Shown: in pieces, positions 1 through 5,718 of the stretch
Position numbering within the stretch: position 1 is the stretch's first letter
How the letters are laid out: the number at the start of each line of letters is the position of its first letter
Assembly (NCBI GenBank): GCA_031269635.1
Contig: JAISYY010000390.1
Coordinates: 1-7,780, forward strand
Length of the DNA: 7,780 bases
Direction: 5' to 3'
From: Tannerella sp.
GTDB taxonomy: Bacteria > Bacteroidota > Bacteroidia > Bacteroidales > Tannerellaceae
Program-made: the position numbers and the translations under genes
Notes under the pieces: model-generated
Told to the model about the DNA's origin: nothing
The model's database searches: none
What the model saw: the letters and a program-made list of their open reading frames with translations, nothing else

Positions 1-690
1 CCCGACAAGTTCCTGCGCCCGTACATTGACACTTATGCAACGCTTTCGGCTATATATCAGATTGTCAGAAACGCTTACGCCAAACGTATTCAGGTGGACA
101 GGGAATTTCAACGCAAAACGAATGAATTGATTCAAAACAGAATATCCGGAGCGATACCGGAGTTCAACAACGATTTTTTTGAAATCAACGAGCAAACTAT
201 TCAAAAAATCAAAGATACACAAGGGAATGACAATACAAAAGTTATCAATCTGATAAAAAGTATTGAAAAAATTGCCGATGAAAATTCGGGCGATCCGTTT
301 CTAATCGGACTGAAAGAGCGTGCCGAAGCCGTTGAAGATAATTATGAAAACCGGCAAATCAGTACGCAAGAGGCGCTTGAAGAAATCCGCAAACTGATGG
401 AAGAAGATATAAAGCGGCAAAAAGAGCAGGCGCAAAAAGGTCTTGACGGTTTGACATTTTTTATTTACAAGATGTTATCTGATAAAGGAATTGACAATTT
501 AGACAAAGTAACCCGACAAATCAAGGAAGAATTTACCAATTATCCTAATTGGATAAACAGTGAAAAAGAGTTGCGCGGTCTTCGTCAATCCGTATATTTT
601 GCACTGTTCTTAGGAGAAGATGACATGGAAAAAACGGCAAAATTAGTTGAAGAACTCTTTAATCACCTGTTCAGGGCGTATAATCTGTAA
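1..690 (+). CDS. hsdR: Type I restriction enzyme R subunit (HsdR), C-terminal part; 5' end lies outside the window
   Basis: The reading frame is open from base 1 to a TAA at 688-690, giving 229 visible residues of what should be a protein of roughly 1000. HsdR is the ATP-dependent translocase and nuclease subunit of type I restriction enzymes, which cut unmethylated foreign DNA in complex with HsdM and HsdS. The visible part starts with PDKFLRPYIDTYATL, which I read as the segment just after the second helicase domain. It continues into a charged, helical region rich in Lys, Glu and Gln. The run QKGLDGLTFFIYKML and the final stretch with NWINSEKELRGLRQ and LVEELFNHLF resemble the C-terminal helical domain of HsdR (T1RH-like_C type), which contacts the methylase. 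The nuclease and helicase motifs are outside the window. A GTG at 94 is internal and is not a start. The following gene, a YgjP-type metallopeptidase, is a frequent partner of hsdR. The family call is from remembered similarity and was not searched. Confidence 0.8.
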   Translation, partial: PDKFLRPYIDTYATLSAIYQIVRNAYAKRIQVDREFQRKTNELIQNRISGAIPEFNNDFFEINEQTIQKIKDTQGNDNTKVINLIKSIEKIADENSGDPFLIGLKERAEAVEDNYENRQISTQEALEEIRKLMEEDIKRQKEQAQKGLDGLTFFIYKMLSDKGIDNLDKVTRQIKEEFTNYPNWINSEKELRGLRQSVYFALFLGEDDMEKTAKLVEELFNHLFRAYNL

Positions 691-699
691 CATAAGACA

Positions 700-1053
700 A
701 TGGAAGAACAAGAGAAAGATATAAATTCAACCAGGTGGAATGACAAGTCAGATTTTAAGGCTTGTGTTCACGATTATGCACATAAAATGAATGTTTCTAT
801 AAAATCATTGTCGTTAAGACCGATGAAAAACAAATGGGCGTCTTGTTCTACCGACGGCAACCTCAATTTTAACAAAGAACTGCTTGACATGGAAAAAGAT
901 TTGGGCGAATACGTTATAGTTCACGAACTGCTGCATTTCAGCGTTCCCAATCACGGAAAACTTTGGAAAAGCCTGATACATGCATATTTGGGGGATTATG
1001 AGAAGTTAGAAGAAAGATTGAGAAAGTATGTGACTGAAAAGAAAGAATTATGA
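700..1053 (+). CDS. Short YgjP/DUF45-type zinc metallopeptidase linked to the type I restriction locus
   Basis: This 117-residue protein carries the zinc-protease signature HELLH at residues 75-79 (H75 and H79 as zinc ligands, E76 as general base). A third likely ligand is H85 in the PNHGKLW segment just after it. The preceding MKNKWASCSTDGNLNFNKEL block (residues 42-61) matches the conserved W-G/A-S-C-S and N-L/F-N pattern of the YgjP (DUF45, SprT/WLM-like) family. E. coli YgjP is about 170 residues and many homologues exceed 200, so this is a compact version lacking most of the N-terminal beta region. Its biochemical substrate is unknown. Genes of this family often sit next to hsdR, which suggests an accessory role in restriction, but no mechanism is established. 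The ATG follows the hsdR stop by 9 nt without a clear Shine-Dalgarno sequence. Its stop overlaps the next start (ATGA at 1050-1053), so the three genes are probably co-transcribed. No signal peptide is visible, so it should be cytoplasmic. Confidence 0.82.
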   Translation: MEEQEKDINSTRWNDKSDFKACVHDYAHKMNVSIKSLSLRPMKNKWASCSTDGNLNFNKELLDMEKDLGEYVIVHELLHFSVPNHGKLWKSLIHAYLGDYEKLEERLRKYVTEKKEL

Positions 1054-1226
1054 AAAATATAAAAGATATAGACCAGTTAGTCAAACTGCTAAAGAAGTTG
1101 CAACGACTGAACGAACAGGAGTTGGCAAGAATTGAACCCATCATCCGGCAAGCAATGGCTTCAGGCATTCAGGATTTGGATTATTCGGATAGAATTACCG
1201 ACCCGATTATTTTACAAGTCATTTGA
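1050..1226 (+). CDS. Small protein of 58 residues at the end of the restriction operon, unknown function
   Basis: An ATG at 1050 overlaps the TGA of the metallopeptidase gene (ATGA), and the frame runs to TGA at 1224-1226. The protein begins MKNIKDIDQLVKLLKKLQRL. It is a charged amphipathic helix with Leu/Ile/Val at heptad-like spacing, followed by a second helical part (ELARIEPIIRQAMASG) and a short tail ending in DPIILQVI. No catalytic motif, signal peptide or membrane segment is visible. I do not recognise the family. The translational coupling and helical character suggest a real gene that may bind a partner such as the metallopeptidase or HsdR, but that is inference. The final residues look abrupt. 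A downstream open stretch in another frame (1252-1359) may be its displaced C-terminus, in which case this copy is frameshifted. Confidence 0.5.
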   Translation: MKNIKDIDQLVKLLKKLQRLNEQELARIEPIIRQAMASGIQDLDYSDRITDPIILQVI

Positions 1227-1251
1227 CAACGGTCGGAAACGCCGGACATAG

Positions 1252-1359
1252 TTGGAAAGAAAAGATTGTCGGCTCTTTGCCCGCCGCCGCCGAAAATACA
1301 AGCAAGTACTCGAATATTTAGGTACTGTTGCGTGGGAGTGGAATGAAGATGAAATATAA
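1252..1359 (+). other. Open stretch that may be the out-of-frame C-terminal remnant of the preceding small gene
   Basis: The frame opens after a TAG at 1249-1251 and runs to TAA at 1357-1359, giving 35 residues that end in KYKQVLEYLGTVAWEWNEDEI. The helical, aromatic-rich tail looks more protein-like than random sequence. It lies 25 bp after the stop of the 58-residue ORF on the same strand but in a different frame. There is no ATG; the first codon is TTG. A single indel would not fuse the two parts cleanly, because stop codons intervene in all frames, so more than one lesion would be needed. It could equally be chance. Confidence 0.2.
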
Positions 1360-1374
1360 GATATGGTTACATGC

Positions 1375-1416
1375 AAATAAAAAACAAAAGAGGCCTACTG
1401 TCCATCGCAAACCTCT
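1375..1416 (-). terminator. Possible intrinsic terminator downstream of the tRNA gene
   Basis: Read on the minus strand beyond the 3' end of the tRNA, AGAGG and CCTCT (paired bases 1412-1416 and 1389-1393) enclose an 18-nt loop. They are followed directly by the T-rich run TTTTGTTTTTTATT down to 1375. The stem is short and the loop long, so the T-tract is the stronger part of the evidence. Confidence 0.35.
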
Positions 1417-1426
1417 CTGTCTCAAG

Positions 1427-1500
1427 TAGCGAGACGGGGCTATGATCCCCGGACCTCATGATTATGAATCATGCGCTCTAACCAACTGAGCTATCTCGCC
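1427..1500 (-). tRNA. tRNA with anticodon CAT, most likely elongator tRNA-Met
   Basis: The 74-nt minus-strand sequence folds into a complete cloverleaf. It has a 7-bp acceptor stem (G1-U72 wobble, the rest Watson-Crick), UA at positions 8-9, a D arm with AGTTGGTTA loop, a 5-bp anticodon stem CATGA/TCATG, loop TTCATAA (anticodon CAT), a 5-nt variable loop and T stem CGGGG/CCCCG. The discriminator base is A and CCA is not encoded, as is common in Bacteroidota. The anticodon stem lacks the three G-C pairs typical of initiators, so it is not tRNA-fMet. tRNA-Ile with a lysidine-modified CAT anticodon cannot be fully excluded, but the acceptor stem and D arm resemble elongator Met better. The T-loop reads ATCATAG instead of the usual TTCRANN, with A54 and U58 exchanged relative to normal. 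Confidence 0.95.
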
Positions 1501-1515
1501 TTGCAAAAGCGGGGA

Positions 1516-1547
1516 CAAAGGTAAAATATTATTTTATATCCGCCAAA
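1516..1547 (-). promoter_or_regulatory. Bacteroidota-type promoter for the tRNA gene
   Basis: On the minus strand TTTG (1547-1544) is followed after exactly 20 bp by TACCTTTG (1523-1516). This matches the Bacteroides -33/-7 consensus (TTTG, 19-21 bp, TAnnTTTG) fully. The -7 element ends 15 bp before the first tRNA base at 1500, so transcription should begin a few bases upstream of the mature 5' end. Confidence 0.85.
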
Positions 1548-1597
1548 GATTGCGTGTGTTTTTTAAAACTATTTACCGGAATCTGGCCGCTGACGGT

Positions 1598-1623
1598 TGA
1601 CGAGTCGGCTTTGCCGGCTGTCA
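1598..1623 (-). other. Stem-loop just after argD, alternative to the neighbouring hairpin
   Basis: TGAC/GTCA outer arms (1598-1601 and 1620-1623) enclose a compact CGGC-AAA-GCCG hairpin, read on the minus strand just past the argD stop. There is no following T-run. Its outer arm uses bases that also belong to the stronger hairpin at 1617-1644, so both cannot form in full at once. Possible 3'-end or processing structure. Confidence 0.3.
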
Positions 1624-1644
1624 TTATCGGTTTATAATGACAGC
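1617..1644 (-). terminator. Perfect 11-bp inverted repeat spanning the argD stop codon
   Basis: GCTGTCATTAT (1617-1627) and ATAATGACAGC (1634-1644) are exact inverse complements separated by 6 nt. The argD TAA (1632-1634) lies in the loop and the last base of an arm. The structure would form at the end of the argR-to-argD transcript and could act as a terminator or 3'-stability hairpin. It lacks a T-tract, so factor-independent termination is uncertain. Confidence 0.45.
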
Positions 1645-2765
1645 GCTTTTGCGAATCTGGTTAGGAAATCTTCGGCTTCGGACTTTGACAGGCATAAGGG
1701 CGGTAACAGGCGGATGGTGTTTGTTCCGGCTACTCCGGTGAAGACTTTTTCTTCAAATAAGAGCTTTGTGCGGGCTTCTTTTATGGATTCGTTAAATTCT
1801 ATGCCTATCATCAGTCCGCGGCCGCGGACTTCTTTTATTCCGTCGTAAGGTAGGGCTTTCAACCGGTCGATCAGGTAATCGCCTACGATTTTGGCGTTGT
1901 CAACGAGCTTTTCCTTTTCCATTATGTCTAATACGGAGATAGCGGCGGCACAGGCTAAGTGATTTCCGCCGAATGTAGTTCCCAACATGCCATAAATGGG
2001 CGTAAACATCGGGCTTATCAGCATACCGCTCATCGGGAAACCGTTTGCTATGCCTTTGGCTACGGTGATGATGTCCGGGCGAATGGCAGCATACTGGTGT
2101 GCGAAAAACTTGCCGCTCCGACCATAACCGGACTGTATCTCATCAAAAATAAGCACGGCTTCATATTTTGTACACAGCATACGCAAATCTTGAAGGAACT
2201 TGTCGCCGGGCATCTGGATGCCTCCTACGCCCTGGATACCTTCGATAATTACCGACGAGACGTCTCCTTTTTTCAGTTCCGTTTCGACGGCATCGGCGTC
2301 GTTCATCCGAACGTATGTAACCGGCAATGCCTCGTTTACGGGTGCTATGATTTTAGGGTTGTCGGTAACCCGTACGGCTGCCGACGTGCGACCGTGAAAT
2401 GAGCTGCGGAACGAAACGATGCGCTTTTTCCGGTTATGAAACGAGGCTAATTTCAGCGCATTTTCATTGGCTTCCGCTCCGCTGTTCACCAGGAAAAGCG
2501 AATAATCGTCGTATCCGCAGGCTTTGCCTAATTTGTCCGCAAATGTTTGCTGCAGGCTGTTGATGACCGAATTGGAATAAAAGCCCAGGTTTTGTAGCTG
2601 TTCGGTTATCGCTTTCACATAATCGGGATGACTGTGACCTACCGAAATAACGGCATGTCCGCCGTAAAGATCAAGGTATTCGACACCTTCCTTATCCCAG
2701 ACATGACAGCCTTTTCCTTTCACAATCTCTATATTAAAGAGGGGATATACATCAAATAATTTCAT
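1632..2765 (-). CDS. argD: Acetylornithine/succinylornithine aminotransferase (ArgD)
   Basis: This 377-residue class III PLP aminotransferase transfers an amino group from glutamate to N-acylglutamate semialdehyde, giving N-acylornithine in cytoplasmic arginine synthesis. The PLP site is intact: NSGAEANE (residues 94-101) for the phosphate, FHGRT (123-127) for ring stacking, FDEIQSGYGRSG (207-218) with D208 for the pyridine nitrogen, and VAKGIANG (235-242) with K237 as the Schiff-base lysine. The C-terminal RGRGLMIGIEF and IRLLPPL segments are also typical. Length is slightly below the usual 390-400 but matches Bacteroidota forms. The ATG at 2765 lies 30 bp after the argC stop and begins where family members begin. 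It is the last gene of the arg cluster in this window. Bacteroides fragilis uses succinylated rather than acetylated intermediates at the carbamoyltransferase step, so the natural substrate here may be N-succinyl-glutamate semialdehyde. This cannot be decided from the sequence. Confidence 0.95.
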   Translation of the reverse strand: MKLFDVYPLFNIEIVKGKGCHVWDKEGVEYLDLYGGHAVISVGHSHPDYVKAITEQLQNLGFYSNSVINSLQQTFADKLGKACGYDDYSLFLVNSGAEANENALKLASFHNRKKRIVSFRSSFHGRTSAAVRVTDNPKIIAPVNEALPVTYVRMNDADAVETELKKGDVSSVIIEGIQGVGGIQMPGDKFLQDLRMLCTKYEAVLIFDEIQSGYGRSGKFFAHQYAAIRPDIITVAKGIANGFPMSGMLISPMFTPIYGMLGTTFGGNHLACAAAISVLDIMEKEKLVDNAKIVGDYLIDRLKALPYDGIKEVRGRGLMIGIEFNESIKEARTKLLFEEKVFTGVAGTNTIRLLPPLCLSKSEAEDFLTRFAKALSL

Positions 2766-2795
2766 AATTAAAGTTCGATAGTTAAAATTACTGTT

Positions 2796-3764
2796 TTAAA
2801 ATGCTGACGGCTTCAGGTGCAGTCCGACTGTTTCTTCGAGGTTAAACAGCAGGTTCATATTATGAACGGCCTGCCCGCTCGCGCCTTTCAGCAAATTGTC
2901 GATAACGGATATGATGAGGAGTTTTCCTTCTATTTTCTGCAAGTGAAGCAGGCATTTGTTTGTATTGACAACCTGTTTCAAGTCAGGATTTTTGTCCACT
3001 ACAAAAGTAAAGGAATGATCATCGTAGTATTCTTCATAAATCCGCCGGATCTCATCAAGTTCGGTTTTGCAATCCATATAGGCCGTCGTGAAAATGCCAC
3101 GCGGGAAATTACCGCGCACCGGGATAAAGTCGATCGACGCATTAAAACTATTCTGCAACTGCGCAAGGCTCTGGCGTATCTCGTCCAGATGCTGGTGTCC
3201 GAAAGGTTTGTAAACAGACAGATTATTGTCCCTCCAGCTGAAATGCGACGTGGCAGACGGTTTTACGCCCGCTCCCGTAGAACCGGTTATGGCATTCACA
3301 TGAACCGTACGGTTAATCATAAGATGTTTGGCGAGCGGCAGTAACGCGAGTTGTATGCCGGTGGCAAAACATCCCGGATTGGCGACATATTTCGATTTAC
3401 AGATAGCACGCCTGTTCAGTTCCGGCAATCCATAGATAAATTCGTGCGACGGCGAGGCGATGCGGTAATCCTGGCTCAGGTCAATGATTTTCAGGTTTTC
3501 GGGAACAAGATGCGACTCAAGGAACTTCTTCGTGTCGCCATGCGCCGTACAGAAGAAAAGCAAATCCACTTCATCCAACGGGAGGTTGCCGGTGAACCGC
3601 ATGTCCGTCTCACCGTATAAACCCCCATGTACGTCCGTAAGTTTATTACCTGCATTACTCGAACTGTTTACAAACACGATTTCCACATCGGGATGATTTA
3701 TCAGCAAGCGGATCAATTCGCCTGCGGTATATCCCGCACCTCCTATGATTCCTGTTTTAATCAT
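2796..3764 (-). CDS. argC: N-acyl-gamma-glutamyl-phosphate reductase (ArgC)
   Basis: This 322-residue NADPH-dependent enzyme reduces N-acetyl- (or succinyl-) glutamyl phosphate to the semialdehyde, the third step of arginine synthesis. The N-terminal Rossmann fold shows GIIGGAGYTAGEL (residues 5-17). The catalytic cysteine is C132 in ANPGCFATG (128-136), the hallmark of the family. GSTGAGVKPS (161-170) and YKPFGHQHLDEI (185-196) supply the second conserved block, with the histidines expected near the active site. Length is normal for the shorter ArgC type. The start codon overlaps the argG stop by 4 nt (ATGA on the coding strand, 3761-3764), indicating translational coupling, and argD follows 30 bp later. 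Regulation is expected through the argR-proximal operators and the promoter inside the GNAT gene. Confidence 0.96.
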   Translation of the reverse strand: MIKTGIIGGAGYTAGELIRLLINHPDVEIVFVNSSSNAGNKLTDVHGGLYGETDMRFTGNLPLDEVDLLFFCTAHGDTKKFLESHLVPENLKIIDLSQDYRIASPSHEFIYGLPELNRRAICKSKYVANPGCFATGIQLALLPLAKHLMINRTVHVNAITGSTGAGVKPSATSHFSWRDNNLSVYKPFGHQHLDEIRQSLAQLQNSFNASIDFIPVRGNFPRGIFTTAYMDCKTELDEIRRIYEEYYDDHSFTFVVDKNPDLKQVVNTNKCLLHLQKIEGKLLIISVIDNLLKGASGQAVHNMNLLFNLEETVGLHLKPSAF

Positions 3765-4966
3765 AACTCGTCCCTGTGATTTGAATAATAAACACGCAAC
3801 GGAGTTGACGTCACTTTGATAAATCCTTTCGCTTCGTCGGCTGTCCAGCCTTTCTGCGTTTCCCCGTATTCGCCGAATTTCGTCTTTACAAGGTCATCTT
3901 CCGATTCCACGCCTACGGTCGAGAACGACTGGGGACGTAATTCGAGCGTAACCGTTCCGTTCACATTGCGCTGGCTTTCCCTCAACATCGCTTCGATATC
4001 GCGCATGACAGGTTCCAGGTACTGGCTTTCGTGGAGGAACATGCCGTACCAGTTGGCCACCTGGTCCTTCCAGTATTGCTGCCACTTGCTCAGCGTATAT
4101 TTTTCAAGGAAACGGTGCGCCCCGATGATAAGCACCGGCGCCGCCGCTTCGAAACCGACCCGCCCTTTGATACCGACAATCGTATCGCCGACATGCATGT
4201 CACGGCCTATTCCGTACGCTGCGCCTATCTCCTCCACGGCTTGAATCGCTTTTATTTTATCCTCATACGTTTTGCCGTTGACCGCATGGATTTCCCCTTT
4301 CTTAAATTCGATACGCAACTGTTCACTTCCGTTTTTCGTCACTTTTTTCAGGTAAGCGCTTTCGGGAAGTCCCTGTGCCGAATCAAGAATTTCACCTCCG
4401 CAAATGGACGTCCCCCAGATTCCTACATTATAGGAATATTTAAGCTTGGCAAAATCGGCCTTAAACCCGTGTCCGTTCAGGTAATCTATCTCATCGCGGC
4501 GTGTAAGCGTCATATCGCGTGTAAGCGTGATAATTTCCATTTCCGGCGCCATGACCAGGAAGGTCATATCAAAACGAACCTGGTCATTACCCGCGCCGGT
4601 AGAGCCATGTGCGATGGCGTCGGCGCCAATTTCCTTTGCATAGCGTGCGATGGCCATCCCCTGGAAAATACGTTCGGACGAAACCGACACCGGGTAAGTC
4701 CCGTTCCGCAACACATTCCCGTACACCATATACCGGAGACTCCTTTCGTAATATTCTCCCGTCACATCAATCGTGACATATTCCTTCGCGCCAAGCTTAC
4801 GGGCGTTTTCTTCATTCGCCCGGAGCTGTTCTTCGCTGAATCCGCCCGTATTGGCGCAGGCGGCATAAACTTCATATCCTTTTTCCTTTACCAGATACAT
4901 GACCGTGAACGACGTGTCGAGACCGCCGCTGAACGCTACTACTACTTTTTTCTTTTCGTTTTCCAT
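3761..4966 (-). CDS. argG: Argininosuccinate synthase (ArgG)
   Basis: This 401-residue ligase condenses citrulline with aspartate using ATP, giving argininosuccinate, AMP and pyrophosphate. The ATP pyrophosphatase P-loop is AFSGGLDTS at residues 11-19. The second nucleotide/citrulline-binding block, AHGSTGAGNDQVRF, lies at 119-132. NVGIWGTSICGGEILD in the middle of the protein is another family signature. Length equals that of typical bacterial ArgG. ATG at 4966 is the natural start because the P-loop follows almost at once; a 31-bp A+T-rich gap separates it from the GNAT gene. It overlaps argC by 4 nt. A full promoter match inside the GNAT 3' end (5066-5097) could drive argGCD separately. 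Confidence 0.97.
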   Translation of the reverse strand: MENEKKKVVVAFSGGLDTSFTVMYLVKEKGYEVYAACANTGGFSEEQLRANEENARKLGAKEYVTIDVTGEYYERSLRYMVYGNVLRNGTYPVSVSSERIFQGMAIARYAKEIGADAIAHGSTGAGNDQVRFDMTFLVMAPEMEIITLTRDMTLTRRDEIDYLNGHGFKADFAKLKYSYNVGIWGTSICGGEILDSAQGLPESAYLKKVTKNGSEQLRIEFKKGEIHAVNGKTYEDKIKAIQAVEEIGAAYGIGRDMHVGDTIVGIKGRVGFEAAAPVLIIGAHRFLEKYTLSKWQQYWKDQVANWYGMFLHESQYLEPVMRDIEAMLRESQRNVNGTVTLELRPQSFSTVGVESEDDLVKTKFGEYGETQKGWTADEAKGFIKVTSTPLRVYYSNHRDEL

Positions 4967-4997
4967 CTATTTTTATTTTAATAATATCAACTTTTCA

Positions 4998-5666
4998 CTA
5001 TGCCGGCGTTTTCTCCTTCATTTTAGGGGAAAGATCGGTTTTCCTCTTGCGGGCATCTTTTTTTGCAAAGGTATTACATAATTTTTCAAGAAGCAAACAA
5101 CGCGCGTCTTCCGGGTCAAAAAGCATCGCCGTACAGATGCAGTATCGCCGTTGCGTACGCGTGAGTACATCATGATTTACACAACCGTTGCAACCGCGCC
5201 AGAACGCTTCATCGTCCGTCAGGTCGGCAAACGTGACCGGGAAATACCCCAGTTCGGTATTCATCTTCATCACCGCACTGCCGGACGTCAGGCTGAAAAG
5301 TTTTGCTTTCGGCCAGCGCAGGCGCGCCAGTTGAAAAGCCGCATGTTTTATCTGCCTGGCAAGTCCGCGGTTACGGAATTTGTCGGCGACGATAAGTCCC
5401 GATGTGGCGACATACTGCTTGTTTCCCCACGATTCGATATAACTGAAGCCCGCAAATTCATCGCCTGCCAGCGCGACAATCACCTTGCCTTCGCGCATTT
5501 TCTGTGCAACATATTCGCGCGAACGTTTGGCAATTCCCGTACCGCGCACTTTCGCCGCCGCCTCGATTGTTTCAAGTATTGTATCAACATATTTCTCATG
5601 ACTTTCGTCCGCTACCATGACTTCCACGTCACCCCCCCCCATCTCCTTTTCCTTTTTCATTTTCAT
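4998..5666 (-). CDS. GNAT acyltransferase of the arginine operon, candidate N-acylglutamate synthase
   Basis: This 222-residue protein has a GNAT fold. A helix-rich N-terminus (VRGTGIAKRSREYVAQKM, residues 40-57) is followed by beta strands VIVALAGDEFAGFSYIE (62-78) and the acyl-CoA pyrophosphate loop KFRNRGLARQI (96-106). MKMNTELGYFPV (133-144) is the last conserved GNAT block. The tail carries C159-x-x-C162 and C176-x-C178, a possible zinc knuckle, then a basic C-terminus. Position between argR and argG suggests acylation of glutamate, the first step of the pathway. I recall that the equivalent gene in Bacteroides thetaiotaomicron was linked to arginine synthesis, but could not check. Acetyl- versus succinyl-CoA use is undetermined. 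The start is uncertain: in-frame ATG codons lie at 5666, 5660, 5642 and 5618. A run of nine G sits between the last two, and conserved sequence (VEVMVADESHE) begins only after it. A promoter for argG is embedded in the last ~100 bp. Confidence 0.8.
   Translation of the reverse strand: MKMKKEKEMGGGDVEVMVADESHEKYVDTILETIEAAAKVRGTGIAKRSREYVAQKMREGKVIVALAGDEFAGFSYIESWGNKQYVATSGLIVADKFRNRGLARQIKHAAFQLARLRWPKAKLFSLTSGSAVMKMNTELGYFPVTFADLTDDEAFWRGCNGCVNHDVLTRTQRRYCICTAMLFDPEDARCLLLEKLCNTFAKKDARKRKTDLSPKMKEKTPA
5066..5097 (-). promoter_or_regulatory. Internal Bacteroidota-type promoter upstream of argG
   Basis: On the minus strand TTTG (5097-5094) is followed after exactly 20 bp by TACCTTTG (5073-5066), identical in both elements and spacing to the tRNA promoter in this window. 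It lies within the 3' end of the GNAT gene, with the -7 element 99 bp before the argG ATG at 4966. Transcription from it would give an argGCD message independent of argR. No ARG box is visible close to it. A chance match inside coding sequence is possible but unlikely given full agreement. Confidence 0.6.
5632..5640 (-). repeat. Run of nine G (coding strand) at the 5' end of the GNAT gene
   Basis: The plus strand shows nine consecutive C, read as ATG GGG GGG GGT on the coding strand where the first G is the last base of an in-frame ATG (5642-5640). Such runs are prone to length change. A one-base change would put the three upstream ATG codons out of frame, while the ATG at 5618 would remain in frame. 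Confidence 0.9.
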
Positions 5667-5680
5667 TCACATATTACTTA

Positions 5681-5708
5681 ATTAACCATTAACCATTAAC
5701 CCATTAAT
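5681..5708. repeat. Tandem heptamer ATTAACC, three exact copies plus a partial fourth
   Basis: Between the GNAT gene and argR the plus strand reads ATTAACC at 5681-5687, 5688-5694 and 5695-5701, then one C and ATTAAT. The unit does not resemble an ARG box or a -7 element. It sits in the 52-bp spacer that would form the leader of the GNAT gene in the argR transcript. Its function is unknown. Confidence 0.8.
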
Positions 5709-5718
5709 CACATTCTTT

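Noticed and set aside
94..690. GTG at 94 as the start of an independent 198-residue gene
   Set aside because: The frame is open without interruption from base 1, and the upstream residues continue the same HsdR-like sequence, so the gene is simply cut by the window edge.
938..1168. Minus-strand 76-codon frame across the metallopeptidase and small gene
   Set aside because: It is antisense to the HELLH-containing gene and shows only low-complexity Ser/Phe/Ile composition.
2817..3620. Two plus-strand open frames opposite argC
   Set aside because: Shadows of the ArgC coding sequence; no domain, start signal or promoter supports them.
4031..4981. Long plus-strand open frame (316 codons) opposite argG
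   Set aside because: It is fully antisense to argG, whose catalytic motifs are intact, and its translation (many His, Arg, Phe and no recognisable domain) looks like the reverse reading of a conserved gene.
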